DNA of 12,231 bases from Enteractinococcus sp. (GTDB taxonomy: Bacteria; Actinomycetota; Actinomycetes; Actinomycetales; Micrococcaceae). The DNA lies in contig JAJUIX010000013.1 in the NCBI GenBank assembly GCA_029267455.1, forward strand, positions 1 to 12,231, given 5' to 3'. How positions within the stretch are numbered: position 1 is the stretch's first letter; each line of letters opens with the position of its first letter. The position numbers and the translations under genes were made by a program. This document shows, one piece after another, positions 1 through 7,494 of the stretch. Below the pieces are notes generated by a model. That model ran no database searches, had not been told where the DNA came from, and worked only from the letters and a program-made list of their open reading frames with translations.

Positions 1-234
1 CACCCCGCGTGCTATGTGTCGGTGTAAAACATGGCGACAAATCCCGAACGGCCGTCGCGCTGACGCGTCGCCATGGCGAAATTACCGGCCATCCGGTCGA
101 AGTGCATTCCGCCGGCACCCAGCCCGGGGCGACCATCAACGAACTCTCCACCGAAGTCAGTGCGGGCATGATGCGACGATATCGCGGCTCGCAATCAGGG
201 CCTCTTGACCGAATTTCGCAACGCTGAAAGGTAA
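1..234 (+). pseudogene. arsC: Decayed arsenate reductase (ArsC, LMW-phosphatase fold), 5' end outside window
   Basis: The reading frame starting at or before position 3 encodes a recognisable ArsC N-terminal half: a beta strand and P-loop (VLCVGVKHGDKSR), then the EVHSAGTQPG segment typical of low-molecular-weight-phosphatase-type arsenate reductases. Two lesions are visible. The catalytic Cys expected in the P-loop (family form VCVKNGGKS) is Gly here. Homology also changes frame near 165-177: frame 3 runs into a TGA at 225-227, while frame 1 from 175 continues as an ArsC-like tail (DIAARNQGLLTEFRNAE) ending at the TAA at 232-234. The gene would not make an active reductase even if the frame were restored. 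The next arsC starts 4 nt later, and its ribosome site lies inside this relic. The family assignment comes from motif recognition. The gene's true start is beyond the left edge. Confidence 0.72.
226..231 (+). promoter_or_regulatory. Ribosome binding site of the second arsC
   Basis: GAAAGG lies 7 nt before the ATG at 239, inside the last codons of the degraded first arsC. This fixes the start of the second copy and implies that the two were once translationally linked. Confidence 0.5.
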
Positions 235-238
235 TGCC

Positions 239-688
239 ATGACTACGCCACTCTCCTCCCAGCACGCTGCTACGGTAACGCAACCTTCGGTGCTGTTCGT
301 GTGTGTCCATAACGCTGGCCGATCGCAAATGGCGGCCGGCTACCTCCGGGCGCTCAGCCAGGGGAACATCGAAGTCCGCTCCGCCGGCTCCGCCCCGGCA
401 GAGCAGCTCAACCCGGTGGCCGTGGCTGCCATGGCCGAAGAGGGCATTGATATCACCGCCGCCACCCCACAGATCCTGACTCCTGAGACGGTGCAAGTCT
501 CGGATGTGGTCATCACCATGGGCTGCGGGGATGTATGCCCGATCTAGCCGGGCAAGCGCTATGAAGACTGGGACCTGGATGATCCTGCCGGGCAACCCCT
601 GGACGTGGTGCGCGGGATTCGCGATGACATTAAACACCGCATCACCCAGCTCATTGCGGATCTGACCCCCGAGCAGAAAGCCACCTGA
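239..688 (+). pseudogene. arsC: Arsenate reductase ArsC interrupted by an in-frame amber codon
   Basis: This copy would reduce arsenate to arsenite in the cytoplasm. It has the full catalytic P-loop, Cys22-x5-Arg28 in VLFVCVHNAGRSQMA, then the EVRSAGSAP segment and the second Cys pair in MGCGDVCP (Cys96, Cys100), which in thiol-coupled ArsC enzymes carries the disulfide relay. Codon 103 is TAG (545-547), where relatives usually have an aromatic residue. The same frame then continues with conserved ArsC sequence (PGKRYEDWDLDDPAG, VRGIRDDIKHRI) for 46 codons to TGA at 686-688. The intact length would be 149 codons, normal for the family. The ATG at 239 has GAAAGG at 226-231. All catalytic Cys residues lie upstream of the stop, so a 102-residue product would keep them but lose the C-terminal strand and helix. 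Probably inactive, though recent decay, readthrough or a sequencing error are possible. Confidence 0.8.
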
Positions 689-2031
689 TGACCACCCCAA
701 ACCCGACCGCTGCTGCTAGTGCTGATTTTCCCGTGATCATTGTGGGCGCAGGCCCCATTGGCCTGGCCGCTGCCGCTCATGTCCTAGAACGCGGCCTGAC
801 CCCGCTGGTGATCGAAGCCAGTGACCAGATTGCCGCCAGTATCCGAGCCTGGGGCCACACCCGGTTGTTTTCGCCGTGGCACTACAACATCGATGATGCC
901 GCACGCCGCCTGCTGGAAACAACTTCTTGGCTCGCACCCGACCCGGACACCTTGCCCACCGGTCACGACCTCATCAACGATTACCTCACTCCGTTGGCTG
1001 AGGCGTTGGGCGAGCACATCCGAACCGGTACTCAGGTGGTGGCCATCTCCCGAGAGGGGATGGACAAAACCCGCAGCGCCCACCGGGCTGAGACCCCACT
1101 GCTGGTGCGCATCACAACCGCCGATGGCACCGAGGAAGACCTGGACGCGCAGGCCGTATTGGATGCCTCAGGCACATGGCACCAGCCCAACCCATTGGGC
1201 CGATCCGGCCTGCCCGCCCCCGGTGAAGCCGCCGCATCTGATCGCGGCCAGATCACCACACCCCTGCCTGATGTGTTGGGGACGGACCGGAACCGGTTTG
1301 CCAACCGTCGCGTGCTCGTCGTGGGTTCAGGCCATTCCGCGGCCAATACCCTATTGGATCTTGCCGAGTTGGCCACCGAGGCTCCCGCCACCCAACTGCA
1401 CTGGGCGATCCGCGCCGCCAACCCCAGCCGGGTCTATGGCGGCGAAGCCCAGGATGAACTCGCGGCCCGTGGCGCATTAGGTACTCGGTTGCGCCACCTG
1501 GTGGAAGCCGGCAGGATCACCCTGCACGCCTCGACTGTGATCACCGGGTTCACTCCCACCGAGACGGGGCTGGCCGTCACCACCCACACCCCAGCCGGGA
1601 TCCAAGAGCTGTCCGTCGATATCGTAGTCCCGGCCACCGGGTTCCGCCCCGAGCTGGCTATGCTCCAGGAACTGCGCTTGGACTTAGATGCTGCCGTGGA
1701 GGCACCCCGCCAGCTGGGGCCACTCATTGATGCTGAATTTCATTCCTGTGGCAGTGTGGCACCCCACGGGGAACGCGTCCTGGCCCACCCAGAACCCGGG
1801 TTTTATATTGTGGGCAGCAAAAGTTATGGCCGCGCCCCAACGTTTTTGCTAGCCACCGGCTACGAACAAGTCCACTCCATCGCTGCGGCCCTGGCCGGAG
1901 ACCGCCAAGCCGCCGACGATGTGCACCTGAACCTGCCAGAAACAGGAGTATGCACTACGGACCTGCCCGGCCCCAGTGCCCTCACCTTGCTGCCAGTCAC
2001 CGCTACCGCAACTGACTGCTGCGCAAGCTAA
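688..2031 (+). CDS. arsO: ArsO-like FAD/NAD(P)-dependent flavoprotein of arsenic operon
   Basis: A 447-residue flavoprotein with two dinucleotide-binding motifs. The N-terminal FAD Rossmann site is IIVGAGPIGLAAA (GxGxxG at residues 20-25). The second, NAD(P)-type, site is VVGSGHSAANTL (G213-x-G215-x-S-A). An ATGF motif (residues 316-319) is typical of the flavin monooxygenase/thioredoxin reductase-like superfamily. Length and context match the flavoproteins called ArsO in actinobacterial ars clusters, whose exact reaction is not settled. The protein ends in a vicinal cysteine pair (Cys444-Cys445) three residues from the C-terminus, a possible As(III)- or dithiol-type site (inference). Its ATG overlaps the TGA of arsC in an ATGA arrangement, so translation is probably coupled to the upstream gene, and the amber codon there may reduce its expression. 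The gene is open throughout. Confidence 0.8.
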   Translation: MTTPNPTAAASADFPVIIVGAGPIGLAAAAHVLERGLTPLVIEASDQIAASIRAWGHTRLFSPWHYNIDDAARRLLETTSWLAPDPDTLPTGHDLINDYLTPLAEALGEHIRTGTQVVAISREGMDKTRSAHRAETPLLVRITTADGTEEDLDAQAVLDASGTWHQPNPLGRSGLPAPGEAAASDRGQITTPLPDVLGTDRNRFANRRVLVVGSGHSAANTLLDLAELATEAPATQLHWAIRAANPSRVYGGEAQDELAARGALGTRLRHLVEAGRITLHASTVITGFTPTETGLAVTTHTPAGIQELSVDIVVPATGFRPELAMLQELRLDLDAAVEAPRQLGPLIDAEFHSCGSVAPHGERVLAHPEPGFYIVGSKSYGRAPTFLLATGYEQVHSIAAALAGDRQAADDVHLNLPETGVCTTDLPGPSALTLLPVTATATDCCAS

Positions 2032-2158
2032 GCGCTGGCCCTGCAGGCCGCCATGGCCCTGAACGATCCGCAGTGCCCCTTCCGGTACCGCGGTTTGTCC
2101 GGGCATACTAGAAGGACATCGCCGGTGCCGTGGCGGTGATGACCCCAAGCAGGTGACC

Positions 2159-2710
2159 ATGATCGACCGTGGTGAGATCATCGCTGGATATGCGCGGGCC
2201 TGTAGCGAGCTGGAAGCCTACTTAGCGCAGGCCACCGATGCCGAATTACGTGCCCGAAGCACTGGCACGCGCTGGACCAATGAAGAACTGTTATTTCACA
2301 TGGTGTTTGGCTACATGGTCGTGCGTCGGCTCTTGCCGCTGGTCAAGGGCTTTGGCCACCTGCCACCTGGGTTCAGCCAAGTCTTTGCCAGAGTGCTCAA
2401 TGCGGGGCTGCGACCGTTTGACTGGGTGAATTATTGGGGATCCCGGGCAGCCTCGCGGGTTTATCATCGCCACCGGATGGCCCGGAAATTGCGCCAACTC
2501 ACGACCAAGCTCACGACCCGGCTGCACACCGAGTCCAACGACGCCTTGGCCCTTCGCATGGCTTTTCCTGCTCGATGGGATCCCTTCTTTCGTCCAACCA
2601 TGACGGTGGCAGAGCTCTATGCCTATCCCACCGACCATTTTGACTTCCACGCCCGTCAACTCAGCCTAGCCTCCCGGAGTCCCGCTACAACTGGACCCGG
2701 GGCTTCTTGA
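2159..2710 (+). CDS. DinB/YfiT-fold protein
   Basis: This ORF encodes a roughly 183-residue helical protein of the DinB-like four-helix-bundle type common in actinobacteria. Its N-terminal part contains ATDAELRARSTGTRWTNEELLFHM. The C-terminal part ends the conserved region with YPTDHFDFHARQLSL. The His in ELLFHM (about residue 49, counting from a GTG at 2153) and the HxxxH pair near the end (about 162 and 166) fit the three-His metal site of this fold. Some relatives use thiol cofactors such as mycothiol, but no substrate can be read here. I prefer the ATG at 2159, preceded by AGG 5 nt upstream. The GTG at 2153 is an in-frame alternative. The gene lies 127 nt after the ArsO-like gene on the same strand and could be cotranscribed. 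A role in arsenic or metal stress is only suggested by location. Confidence 0.72.
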   Translation: MIDRGEIIAGYARACSELEAYLAQATDAELRARSTGTRWTNEELLFHMVFGYMVVRRLLPLVKGFGHLPPGFSQVFARVLNAGLRPFDWVNYWGSRAASRVYHRHRMARKLRQLTTKLTTRLHTESNDALALRMAFPARWDPFFRPTMTVAELYAYPTDHFDFHARQLSLASRSPATTGPGAS

Positions 2711-2908
2711 GAAGCAGTGATGATGCGCTATTTCGCCGGAATGTGTCTTGGTAGGTCCCGACACCAACAGCGGGGGTAGTCACGACAGGCACGAATAAAA
2801 GCGTCACGATCTACGTCACACCACCGGGCGCACCCATCTGTCAAAACGGGTATGACCTCTAGACACTCAGGAGTACGCTGATACGTATGACATAAGGAGT
2901 GGTCAAGC
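2711..2908. other. Intergenic region between DinB-like gene and VIT transporter
   Basis: I find no credible gene in these 198 bases. GCTTC-TTGA-GAAGC (2702-2715) spans the stop of the preceding gene as a short hairpin, but no T-run follows, so I do not call it a terminator. Just before the transporter gene there is an 8-bp palindrome ATACGTAT (2881-2888), preceded by TAGACA (2860-2865). Together these could form a weak promoter or operator, but the match is poor. Confidence 0.4.
2894..2899 (+). promoter_or_regulatory. Strong ribosome binding site of the VIT-family gene
   Basis: AAGGAG lies 9 nt upstream of the ATG at 2909 and supports that start over the internal alternatives. Confidence 0.65.
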
Positions 2909-3616
2909 ATGTCGGATCGCACGTACCATCCTGATGAACCACATGGTCAAGGCCACCGTGCTCAGTTGAACTGGCTGCGGGCCGGGGTCCTTGGCGCCAA
3001 TGACGGCATCGTATCCATCGCAGCACTACTGCTGGGGGTGATTGCCACCGGCTTGGGTGAAGGCGCCATCCTGCTGGCGGGCATTGCCTCCACTATCGCG
3101 GGTGCCGTTTCTATGGCGCTTGGTGAATATGTTTCAGTCTCGGCGCAGCGCGACACCGAGAAAAAACTCCTGGCCCTTGAACGGTGGGAGTTACGCGAAC
3201 AACCGGAAGCAGAGCATCAGGAACTGACCGGGATTCTGATGGGTTACGGCATCTCTGCTAACACGGCAGACCAAGCCGCCCAAGAGATTGGCAAACGAGA
3301 CCCGCTGGCCGCCCATTTACAGTTGGAATTAGGAATGGACAGTGAGGAACTAACCAACCCGTTCGTGGCTGCGCTGTCTTCTGCGATGGCGTTTTTGCTT
3401 GGCGCACTGCTGCCGCTGTTATCGGTGGTTTTCGCACCGTCCGGATCTGAGGCGTGGGTGGTCACCGCCACGACACTGGTGACATTGGCGCTGACCGGGT
3501 TCATCTCAGCGGTGCTATCGAAAACCTCACGACTCCGATCGTGTATCCGACTTGTTGTTGGTGGAGCACTTGGGCTGGCTCTTACGTACGGGGTCGGGTC
3601 GTTATTTGGTGGCTAG
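2909..3616 (+). CDS. VIT1/CCC1 family iron/manganese transporter
   Basis: A 235-residue membrane protein of the vacuolar iron transporter/CCC1 family. The N-terminal signature LRAGVLGANDGIVSIAALLLG opens helix 1 (about residues 27-48). Helix 2 (about 54-78) ends in MALGEYVSVSAQRDTE, the most conserved stretch of the family. A hydrophilic, Glu-rich segment (about 80-150) follows and corresponds to the cytoplasmic metal-binding domain. Three more helices lie at about 151-175, 181-204 and 212-233, giving the expected five. Members move Fe2+ and/or Mn2+ out of the cytoplasm in exchange for protons. Which metal this one prefers cannot be read from sequence. The gene ends 13 nt before the convergent phosphoketolase stop, leaving no room for separate terminators. 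It may be transcribed on its own. Confidence 0.88.
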   Translation: MSDRTYHPDEPHGQGHRAQLNWLRAGVLGANDGIVSIAALLLGVIATGLGEGAILLAGIASTIAGAVSMALGEYVSVSAQRDTEKKLLALERWELREQPEAEHQELTGILMGYGISANTADQAAQEIGKRDPLAAHLQLELGMDSEELTNPFVAALSSAMAFLLGALLPLLSVVFAPSGSEAWVVTATTLVTLALTGFISAVLSKTSRLRSCIRLVVGGALGLALTYGVGSLFGG

Positions 3617-3629
3617 AGTCTTCGTATGA

Positions 3630-6047
3630 CTAACGAACTTGGCCTGGCAGCTTCGCGGCTTCCTGGGAGCTCGTCCATTGCCAGTCTCTGATATCAGGGA
3701 GATCTTGACCGTGAGTGCGGATGTAGTGGCGATGAGAGACCAAAGCTTGCTGGAAACTTTCACGCGCACGTGCGGACACATTTTTAATACGAGGTATCCG
3801 GTCGATGACCGCGATGGCCAGGTGAAAACGGTCAAGCCGGTTCAGCACACACATATCGAAGGGTGTGGTTGTGGTGCCTTTTTCTTGGTATCCGTGGACG
3901 TGGAAGTTCTGATGATTCGTCCGGCGATACGTCAGCCGGTGAATCAACCACGGGTAGCCGTGATATGCGAAGATCACGGGAGTGTCCGTGGTGAACAGGG
4001 CGTCAAAGTCGCGATCCGATAAACCGTGTGGACCAATGGACTCGGGTTGGAGTCGCAGCAGGTCTACGACGTTGACCACCCGGATGGCCAGATCTGGGAA
4101 ATGTGTTCTCAGCAGGTCCACTGCGGCCAGAGTTTCCATGGTGGGGACATCGCCAGCGCACGCCATGACGACGTCTGGAGGAGTATCCGGGTGGGTGCTG
4201 GCCCAGTCCCAGATGCCGATGCCTCGGGAACAGTGCACAATTGCGTCATCCATCTCCAGGTATTGCAACTGTGGTTGTTTTCCGGCGACGATGACGTTGA
4301 CATACTGGCGACTGCGCAAGCAATGGTCAGCCACCGATAACAGTGTGTTGGCATCTGGGGGCAGATAGACCCGAACGACTTCAGGTTTTTTATTGAGCAC
4401 ATGATCAATGAAGCCGGGATCTTGATGGGAGAAGCCGTTGTGGTCTTGCCTCCAAACATGCGAGGTCAACAAGTAGTTCAGCGAGGCAATCGGTCGACGC
4501 CACGGGATGCTGTTGGCGGTGTCTAACCACTTGGCGTGCTGATTGAACATCGAATCCACGATGTGGATGAAAGCCTCGTAGCAAGAGAAGAAGCCGTGTC
4601 GTCCGGTCAGCAGGTACCCTTCCAGCCAGCCTTGACAGGTATGCTCAGATAGAATTTCCATGACCCGCCCGTCAGGAGCCAGATGCTCATCTTCGGGGAG
4701 GATCTCGGCATTCCAGGCCCGATCGGTGGCCTCCAGCACCGCGGTCAGCCGGTTGGAATTGTTCTCGTCCGGGGAGAAGACCCGAAAGTTGTGCGTATTT
4801 GCCGCAACAATATCGCGCAACAGCTCACCCAGCACTCGGGTTGCTTCCACCTGCCCAGTCCCTGGCTGGTCGGCCGGCACCGAGTAGTCGCGAAAATCGG
4901 GCAGTCGTAAATCCCGTAACAATACGCCGCCGTTGGCGTGTGGGTTGGCGCTCATCCGTTGCCTTCCCCGAGGGTGCAACGTGCGGATGTGATCAACCGG
5001 TACTCCGGTCTCGGTAAAGAGGTCTTCGGGATGGTAGCTGCGCAACCACTCTTCAAGAATGCTCCGGTGCTGTTCGTCTTCGCGGGCTGCACTGAAGGGC
5101 ACCTGATGAGACCGCCACGAACCTTCCACCTGGTGCCCATCCACCTCAGCGGGGCCAGTCCAGCCTTTGGGCGACCGCAATACGATCATCGGCCACCGAG
5201 GCCGTACCTTCTGACCGTGGTCGCGAGCACGATACTGCAGCTCCTGGATCTCCCCCAGACACATATCGAGGGTTCGGGCGAAATCCTGGTGCATCTGTGT
5301 TGGGTCGTCGCCTTCAACATAATATGGGGTGTGTCCGTAGCCGCGTAGCAAAGCATCCAACTCGACAGGCTCAATCCGGGCCAGAAGGGTGGGATTGGCG
5401 ATTTTATAGCCGTTGAGGTGCAAGATGGGTAGCACGGCTCCATCACGGGCCGGGTTCAGAAACTTGTTGGAGTGCCAGCTGGCGGCTAGGGCACCGGTTT
5501 CGGCTTCGCCATCCCCCACCACGGCCGCCACGATGAGGTCCGGGTTGTCAAAGGCCGCCCCGTAAGCATGCGACAGAGCGTAACCGAGTTCTCCGCCTTC
5601 ATGGATGGAGCCTGGGGTCTCGGGGGCTACGTGGCTGGGAATCCCACCGGGGAATGAGAATTGTTGAAAGAGTTTTTGCATCCCATCGAGGTCTTGGCTG
5701 ACCTCCGGGTACGTTTCGCTGTAAGTGCCTTCCAACCAGGCTGCTGCAACCGGTCCCGGTCCGCCGTGGCCGGGACCCATCACGTAGATCATGTTCAGAT
5801 CGCGTTGGGTAATGACACGGTTGAGATGCGCATAGATAAAGTTTAATCCCGGGGTGGTGCCCCAATGTCCTAATAACCGGGGTTTAATATGTTCAGGCTG
5901 CAGCGGCTCACGCAGTAAAGGGTTATCCATGAGGTAAATCTGACCGACGGACAAATAGTTTGCTGCCCGCCACCACGCGTGGATCTGCCCAAGCTCGGCG
6001 GAGGTCAGCGTATCACTAGCGAACTGTCTCCGCTTCGGCAGGCTCAT
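3630..6047 (-). CDS. xfp: Phosphoketolase (xylulose-5-phosphate/fructose-6-phosphate)
   Basis: A full-length 805-residue thiamine-diphosphate enzyme of the phosphoketolase family. It splits xylulose-5-phosphate, and often fructose-6-phosphate, with phosphate to give acetyl phosphate plus glyceraldehyde-3-phosphate or erythrose-4-phosphate. Family landmarks are PGHGGPGP (residues 92-99), [20 protein letters not shown] (150-169) and the diphosphate-binding motif [10 protein letters not shown] beginning near 176, followed about 20 residues later by FLNP and [11 protein letters not shown] choose the ATG at 6047, giving MSLPKRRQF. It is preceded by GGAGAGGAG about 6 nt upstream on the minus strand. 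An upstream in-frame ATG at 6077 would add ten residues (815 aa) but has no comparable site. The gene follows the flavodoxin gene by about 50 nt, so the two are probably one transcript. No acetate kinase or phosphotransacetylase is adjacent. Confidence 0.93.
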   Translation of the reverse strand: MSLPKRRQFASDTLTSAELGQIHAWWRAANYLSVGQIYLMDNPLLREPLQPEHIKPRLLGHWGTTPGLNFIYAHLNRVITQRDLNMIYVMGPGHGGPGPVAAAWLEGTYSETYPEVSQDLDGMQKLFQQFSFPGGIPSHVAPETPGSIHEGGELGYALSHAYGAAFDNPDLIVAAVVGDGEAETGALAASWHSNKFLNPARDGAVLPILHLNGYKIANPTLLARIEPVELDALLRGYGHTPYYVEGDDPTQMHQDFARTLDMCLGEIQELQYRARDHGQKVRPRWPMIVLRSPKGWTGPAEVDGHQVEGSWRSHQVPFSAAREDEQHRSILEEWLRSYHPEDLFTETGVPVDHIRTLHPRGRQRMSANPHANGGVLLRDLRLPDFRDYSVPADQPGTGQVEATRVLGELLRDIVAANTHNFRVFSPDENNSNRLTAVLEATDRAWNAEILPEDEHLAPDGRVMEILSEHTCQGWLEGYLLTGRHGFFSCYEAFIHIVDSMFNQHAKWLDTANSIPWRRPIASLNYLLTSHVWRQDHNGFSHQDPGFIDHVLNKKPEVVRVYLPPDANTLLSVADHCLRSRQYVNVIVAGKQPQLQYLEMDDAIVHCSRGIGIWDWASTHPDTPPDVVMACAGDVPTMETLAAVDLLRTHFPDLAIRVVNVVDLLRLQPESIGPHGLSDRDFDALFTTDTPVIFAYHGYPWLIHRLTYRRTNHQNFHVHGYQEKGTTTTPFDMCVLNRLDRFHLAIAVIDRIPRIKNVSARARESFQQALVSHRHYIRTHGQDLPDIRDWQWTSSQEAAKLPGQVR

Positions 6048-6097
6048 CGCCGACTCCTCTCCTAAGCGGTGACGCATCCCCGTGCAGGATGTCCCCC

Positions 6098-6613
6098 TCA
6101 GGCATCGTGTTCATGGTATCGACCCGTCAGGCGACGCCCGAGTTCGTGACCCCACGCGCGGGCTCGGTCGTGTTCCCCAGGCGATAGGGGGCCGTCATAA
6201 TCTTCGACGTTGAAGCTTTCCGGATCGGTCAGTAACGAACAGCCAAGTTTCTTCAGCTTTTTCGCTGCTTTCCGGCTGGCATGCCCCGGCAGATTGGGAT
6301 GTCGGACATGCGTATCAAAGGTGGCCACTGTCAGCGAGACAGGAGCAGAATCGAGCCATTCCCGTACACCCGAGGCGATCAGGGCACCGCCGCGATGATG
6401 CGCGTCTTCGCGCGTGGATTCCCGACTCAGACCAAAAGCATGGGTCGGGGCGCCGACCACCAGCAAGTCCGCGTCCACCTGACCTAATGCAGGCGCGTCC
6501 TGGATATCGCTGAGCTGAAAATCAATATCCTCTTCCGAGAGGCCTTGACTGATGGCCTCGGCTATCTCTTGGGTATTACCCCACGCGGATTCATAGACAA
6601 TGAGTGCTTGCAT
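6098..6613 (-). CDS. Flavodoxin-like FMN protein
   Basis: A 171-residue soluble protein with a flavodoxin fold. The first strand ALIVYES leads into the FMN phosphate loop S-A-W-G-N-T (residues 9-14). A second strand gives [15 protein letters not shown], the loop that usually contacts the isoalloxazine ring, and VATFDTHV follows. It resembles actinobacterial flavodoxin-domain proteins of unknown partner rather than a classical electron-carrying flavodoxin, because the loop sequences differ. A good ribosome site (AGGAGG on the minus strand, about 6 nt from the ATG at 6613) fixes the start. It lies upstream of phosphoketolase with a gap of about 50 nt, suggesting co-expression. TATACT (minus strand, 6695-6700) is a candidate -10 about 80 nt upstream of the start. 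Its redox partner cannot be inferred. Confidence 0.8.
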   Translation of the reverse strand: MQALIVYESAWGNTQEIAEAISQGLSEEDIDFQLSDIQDAPALGQVDADLLVVGAPTHAFGLSRESTREDAHHRGGALIASGVREWLDSAPVSLTVATFDTHVRHPNLPGHASRKAAKKLKKLGCSLLTDPESFNVEDYDGPLSPGEHDRARAWGHELGRRLTGRYHEHDA

Positions 6614-6694
6614 GGAGTCCTCCTGCTCCGCTGGATGATAAAGCTAGGAGGCAACGCCAAACGACCGCGAAGTGCGCCGAACACCCCTGCTTCG

Positions 6695-6700
6695 AGTATA
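6695..6700 (-). promoter_or_regulatory. Candidate -10 box for the flavodoxin-phosphoketolase unit
   Basis: On the minus strand this reads TATACT, one mismatch from the TATAAT consensus. It lies about 80 nt upstream of the flavodoxin ATG. No convincing -35 hexamer lies 17 nt further up (CTTTTC there), so this is tentative. Confidence 0.3.
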
Positions 6701-6782
6701 TCGCCATCACGGGAGACGAAAAGGGGCCTCCAAGATTGCCACGCGATGGTGGGCTCCTAACGACGCTTAACGATCCACTTGT

Positions 6783-6797
6783 TTGAACTGCGTTCAA
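6783..6797. promoter_or_regulatory. Perfect inverted repeat TTGAAC-TGC-GTTCAA, candidate operator
   Basis: Two 6-bp arms are exactly complementary around a 3-nt centre. The site lies in the divergent region between the flavodoxin gene (- strand) and the small membrane protein gene (+ strand), about 35-55 nt upstream of the latter's likely -35/-10 elements. Its size and symmetry suit a dimeric regulator of the TetR type, but no regulator gene is adjacent, so its role is inferred from form and place only. Confidence 0.4.
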
Positions 6798-6830
6798 CGC
6801 GAGTGAAACCATTCATGGCAGTGGAGACTT

Positions 6831-6858
6831 TTGCGAGAGTTGCAACTTCTGTTACCCT
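6831..6858 (+). promoter_or_regulatory. Candidate promoter of the small membrane protein gene
   Basis: TTGCGA (6831-6836) and TACCCT (6853-6858) are separated by 16 nt, and a TG one base before the -10 gives an extended -10. The expected transcript start, around 6865, leaves a leader of about 45 nt before the ATG at 6911. This is a pattern match only. Confidence 0.35.
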
Positions 6859-6910
6859 CATCACACGGACGTGAGGGCCGCTAACAGACGGTATTAGTGG
6901 CAGGATGGTT

Positions 6911-7147
6911 ATGCATCATAAGAAATTCCCTAAGGGGTCTCGGCGTTGGCGCGATCTGAGTCCGAAACAACAAGCAGTCGTATTGACGCTCGCTTCGATT
7001 CAACTGTCCTTAACAGCCACCGCCTGGACCGATCTCGCCCGTCGAGATGCAGCGGAAGTCAACGGTAGTAAGGGTAAATGGGCTGCGATTATTGCGGTGA
7101 ACTTTGTCGGCCCTGTTCTATACTTCGTCCGGGGCATTCGACGCTGA
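6911..7147 (+). CDS. Small two-helix membrane protein, PLDc_N-like
   Basis: A 78-residue protein with a basic N-terminus (HHKKFPKGSRRWRDLSPKQ), a first hydrophobic helix (AVVLTLASIQLSLTATAW), the segment WTDLARRDAAEVNGSKGKWA, and a second helix (AAIIAVNFVGPVLYFV) ending in basic residues. The 'DLARR-AAEV-G-K-WA' linker followed by an N-x-x-G-P/L-x-Y-F helix is characteristic of the small actinobacterial proteins assigned to the phospholipase D N-terminal (PLDc_N) family, which are membrane anchors without a catalytic domain. I prefer the ATG at 6911 because GGCAGG ends 6 nt before it. The ATG at 6905 is too close to that site. The gene stands alone after a plausible promoter. No biochemical function is known to me. 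Confidence 0.68.
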   Translation: MHHKKFPKGSRRWRDLSPKQQAVVLTLASIQLSLTATAWTDLARRDAAEVNGSKGKWAAIIAVNFVGPVLYFVRGIRR

Positions 7148-7494
7148 ACCTTCACCGGGGCTACAAGATCACAACGGCTTCTCGCATCTTGCACGCTGTA
7201 AATGTCCTCGTGCATGCTGCCCTGCCCACAGGGTTCATCCTGATGCTGAGCAGCAGCGAATATGATGGAATCTCGGTGCCGACTATCGTCACGCCGAGAG
7301 CTGTTTGAGTGAAGCCGATGCAGTCATCAGTTGGATACGACGCAGTCTAAGGGCTCGCTTCGTACATGAAATGGCCTCGCACCACACACCTATTCCCTAC
7401 TTGCGGTAGCTCAACACCCGGCCACGGGGTGCCACCGGTTAGCTTGCCGCCCTGCTCATGGAGGTCGAGCACCGCAGTACCGAGCCCTCGATGA
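7148..7494. other. Non-coding or decayed stretch
   Basis: I see no intact gene here. There is a short perfect hairpin CCCTG-CCCA-CAGGG (7220-7233), about 75 nt after the small membrane protein gene, without a following T-run. A second imperfect one (CACCC...GGGTG) lies around 7420-7436. Reading frames are short and interrupted, with no recognisable protein motif. Confidence 0.4.

Noticed and set aside
821..1480. A 219-codon + frame overlapping the ArsO-like gene
   Set aside because: It is an out-of-frame shadow rich in Pro/Trp/Arg. The overlapping frame has both nucleotide-binding motifs.
2702..2715. GCTTC-TTGA-GAAGC hairpin at the end of the DinB-like gene
   Set aside because: It has a 5-bp stem, overlaps the stop codon and lacks a T-run, so it is not supported as a terminator.
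4660..5348. Several + strand open frames of 70-136 codons inside the phosphoketolase region
   Set aside because: They are antisense shadows of the 805-residue phosphoketolase, with no ribosome sites and low-complexity Ser/Arg/Pro composition.
7220..7233. CCCTG-CCCA-CAGGG hairpin
   Set aside because: The stem is only 5 bp and no T-run follows. It may be chance in GC-rich DNA.
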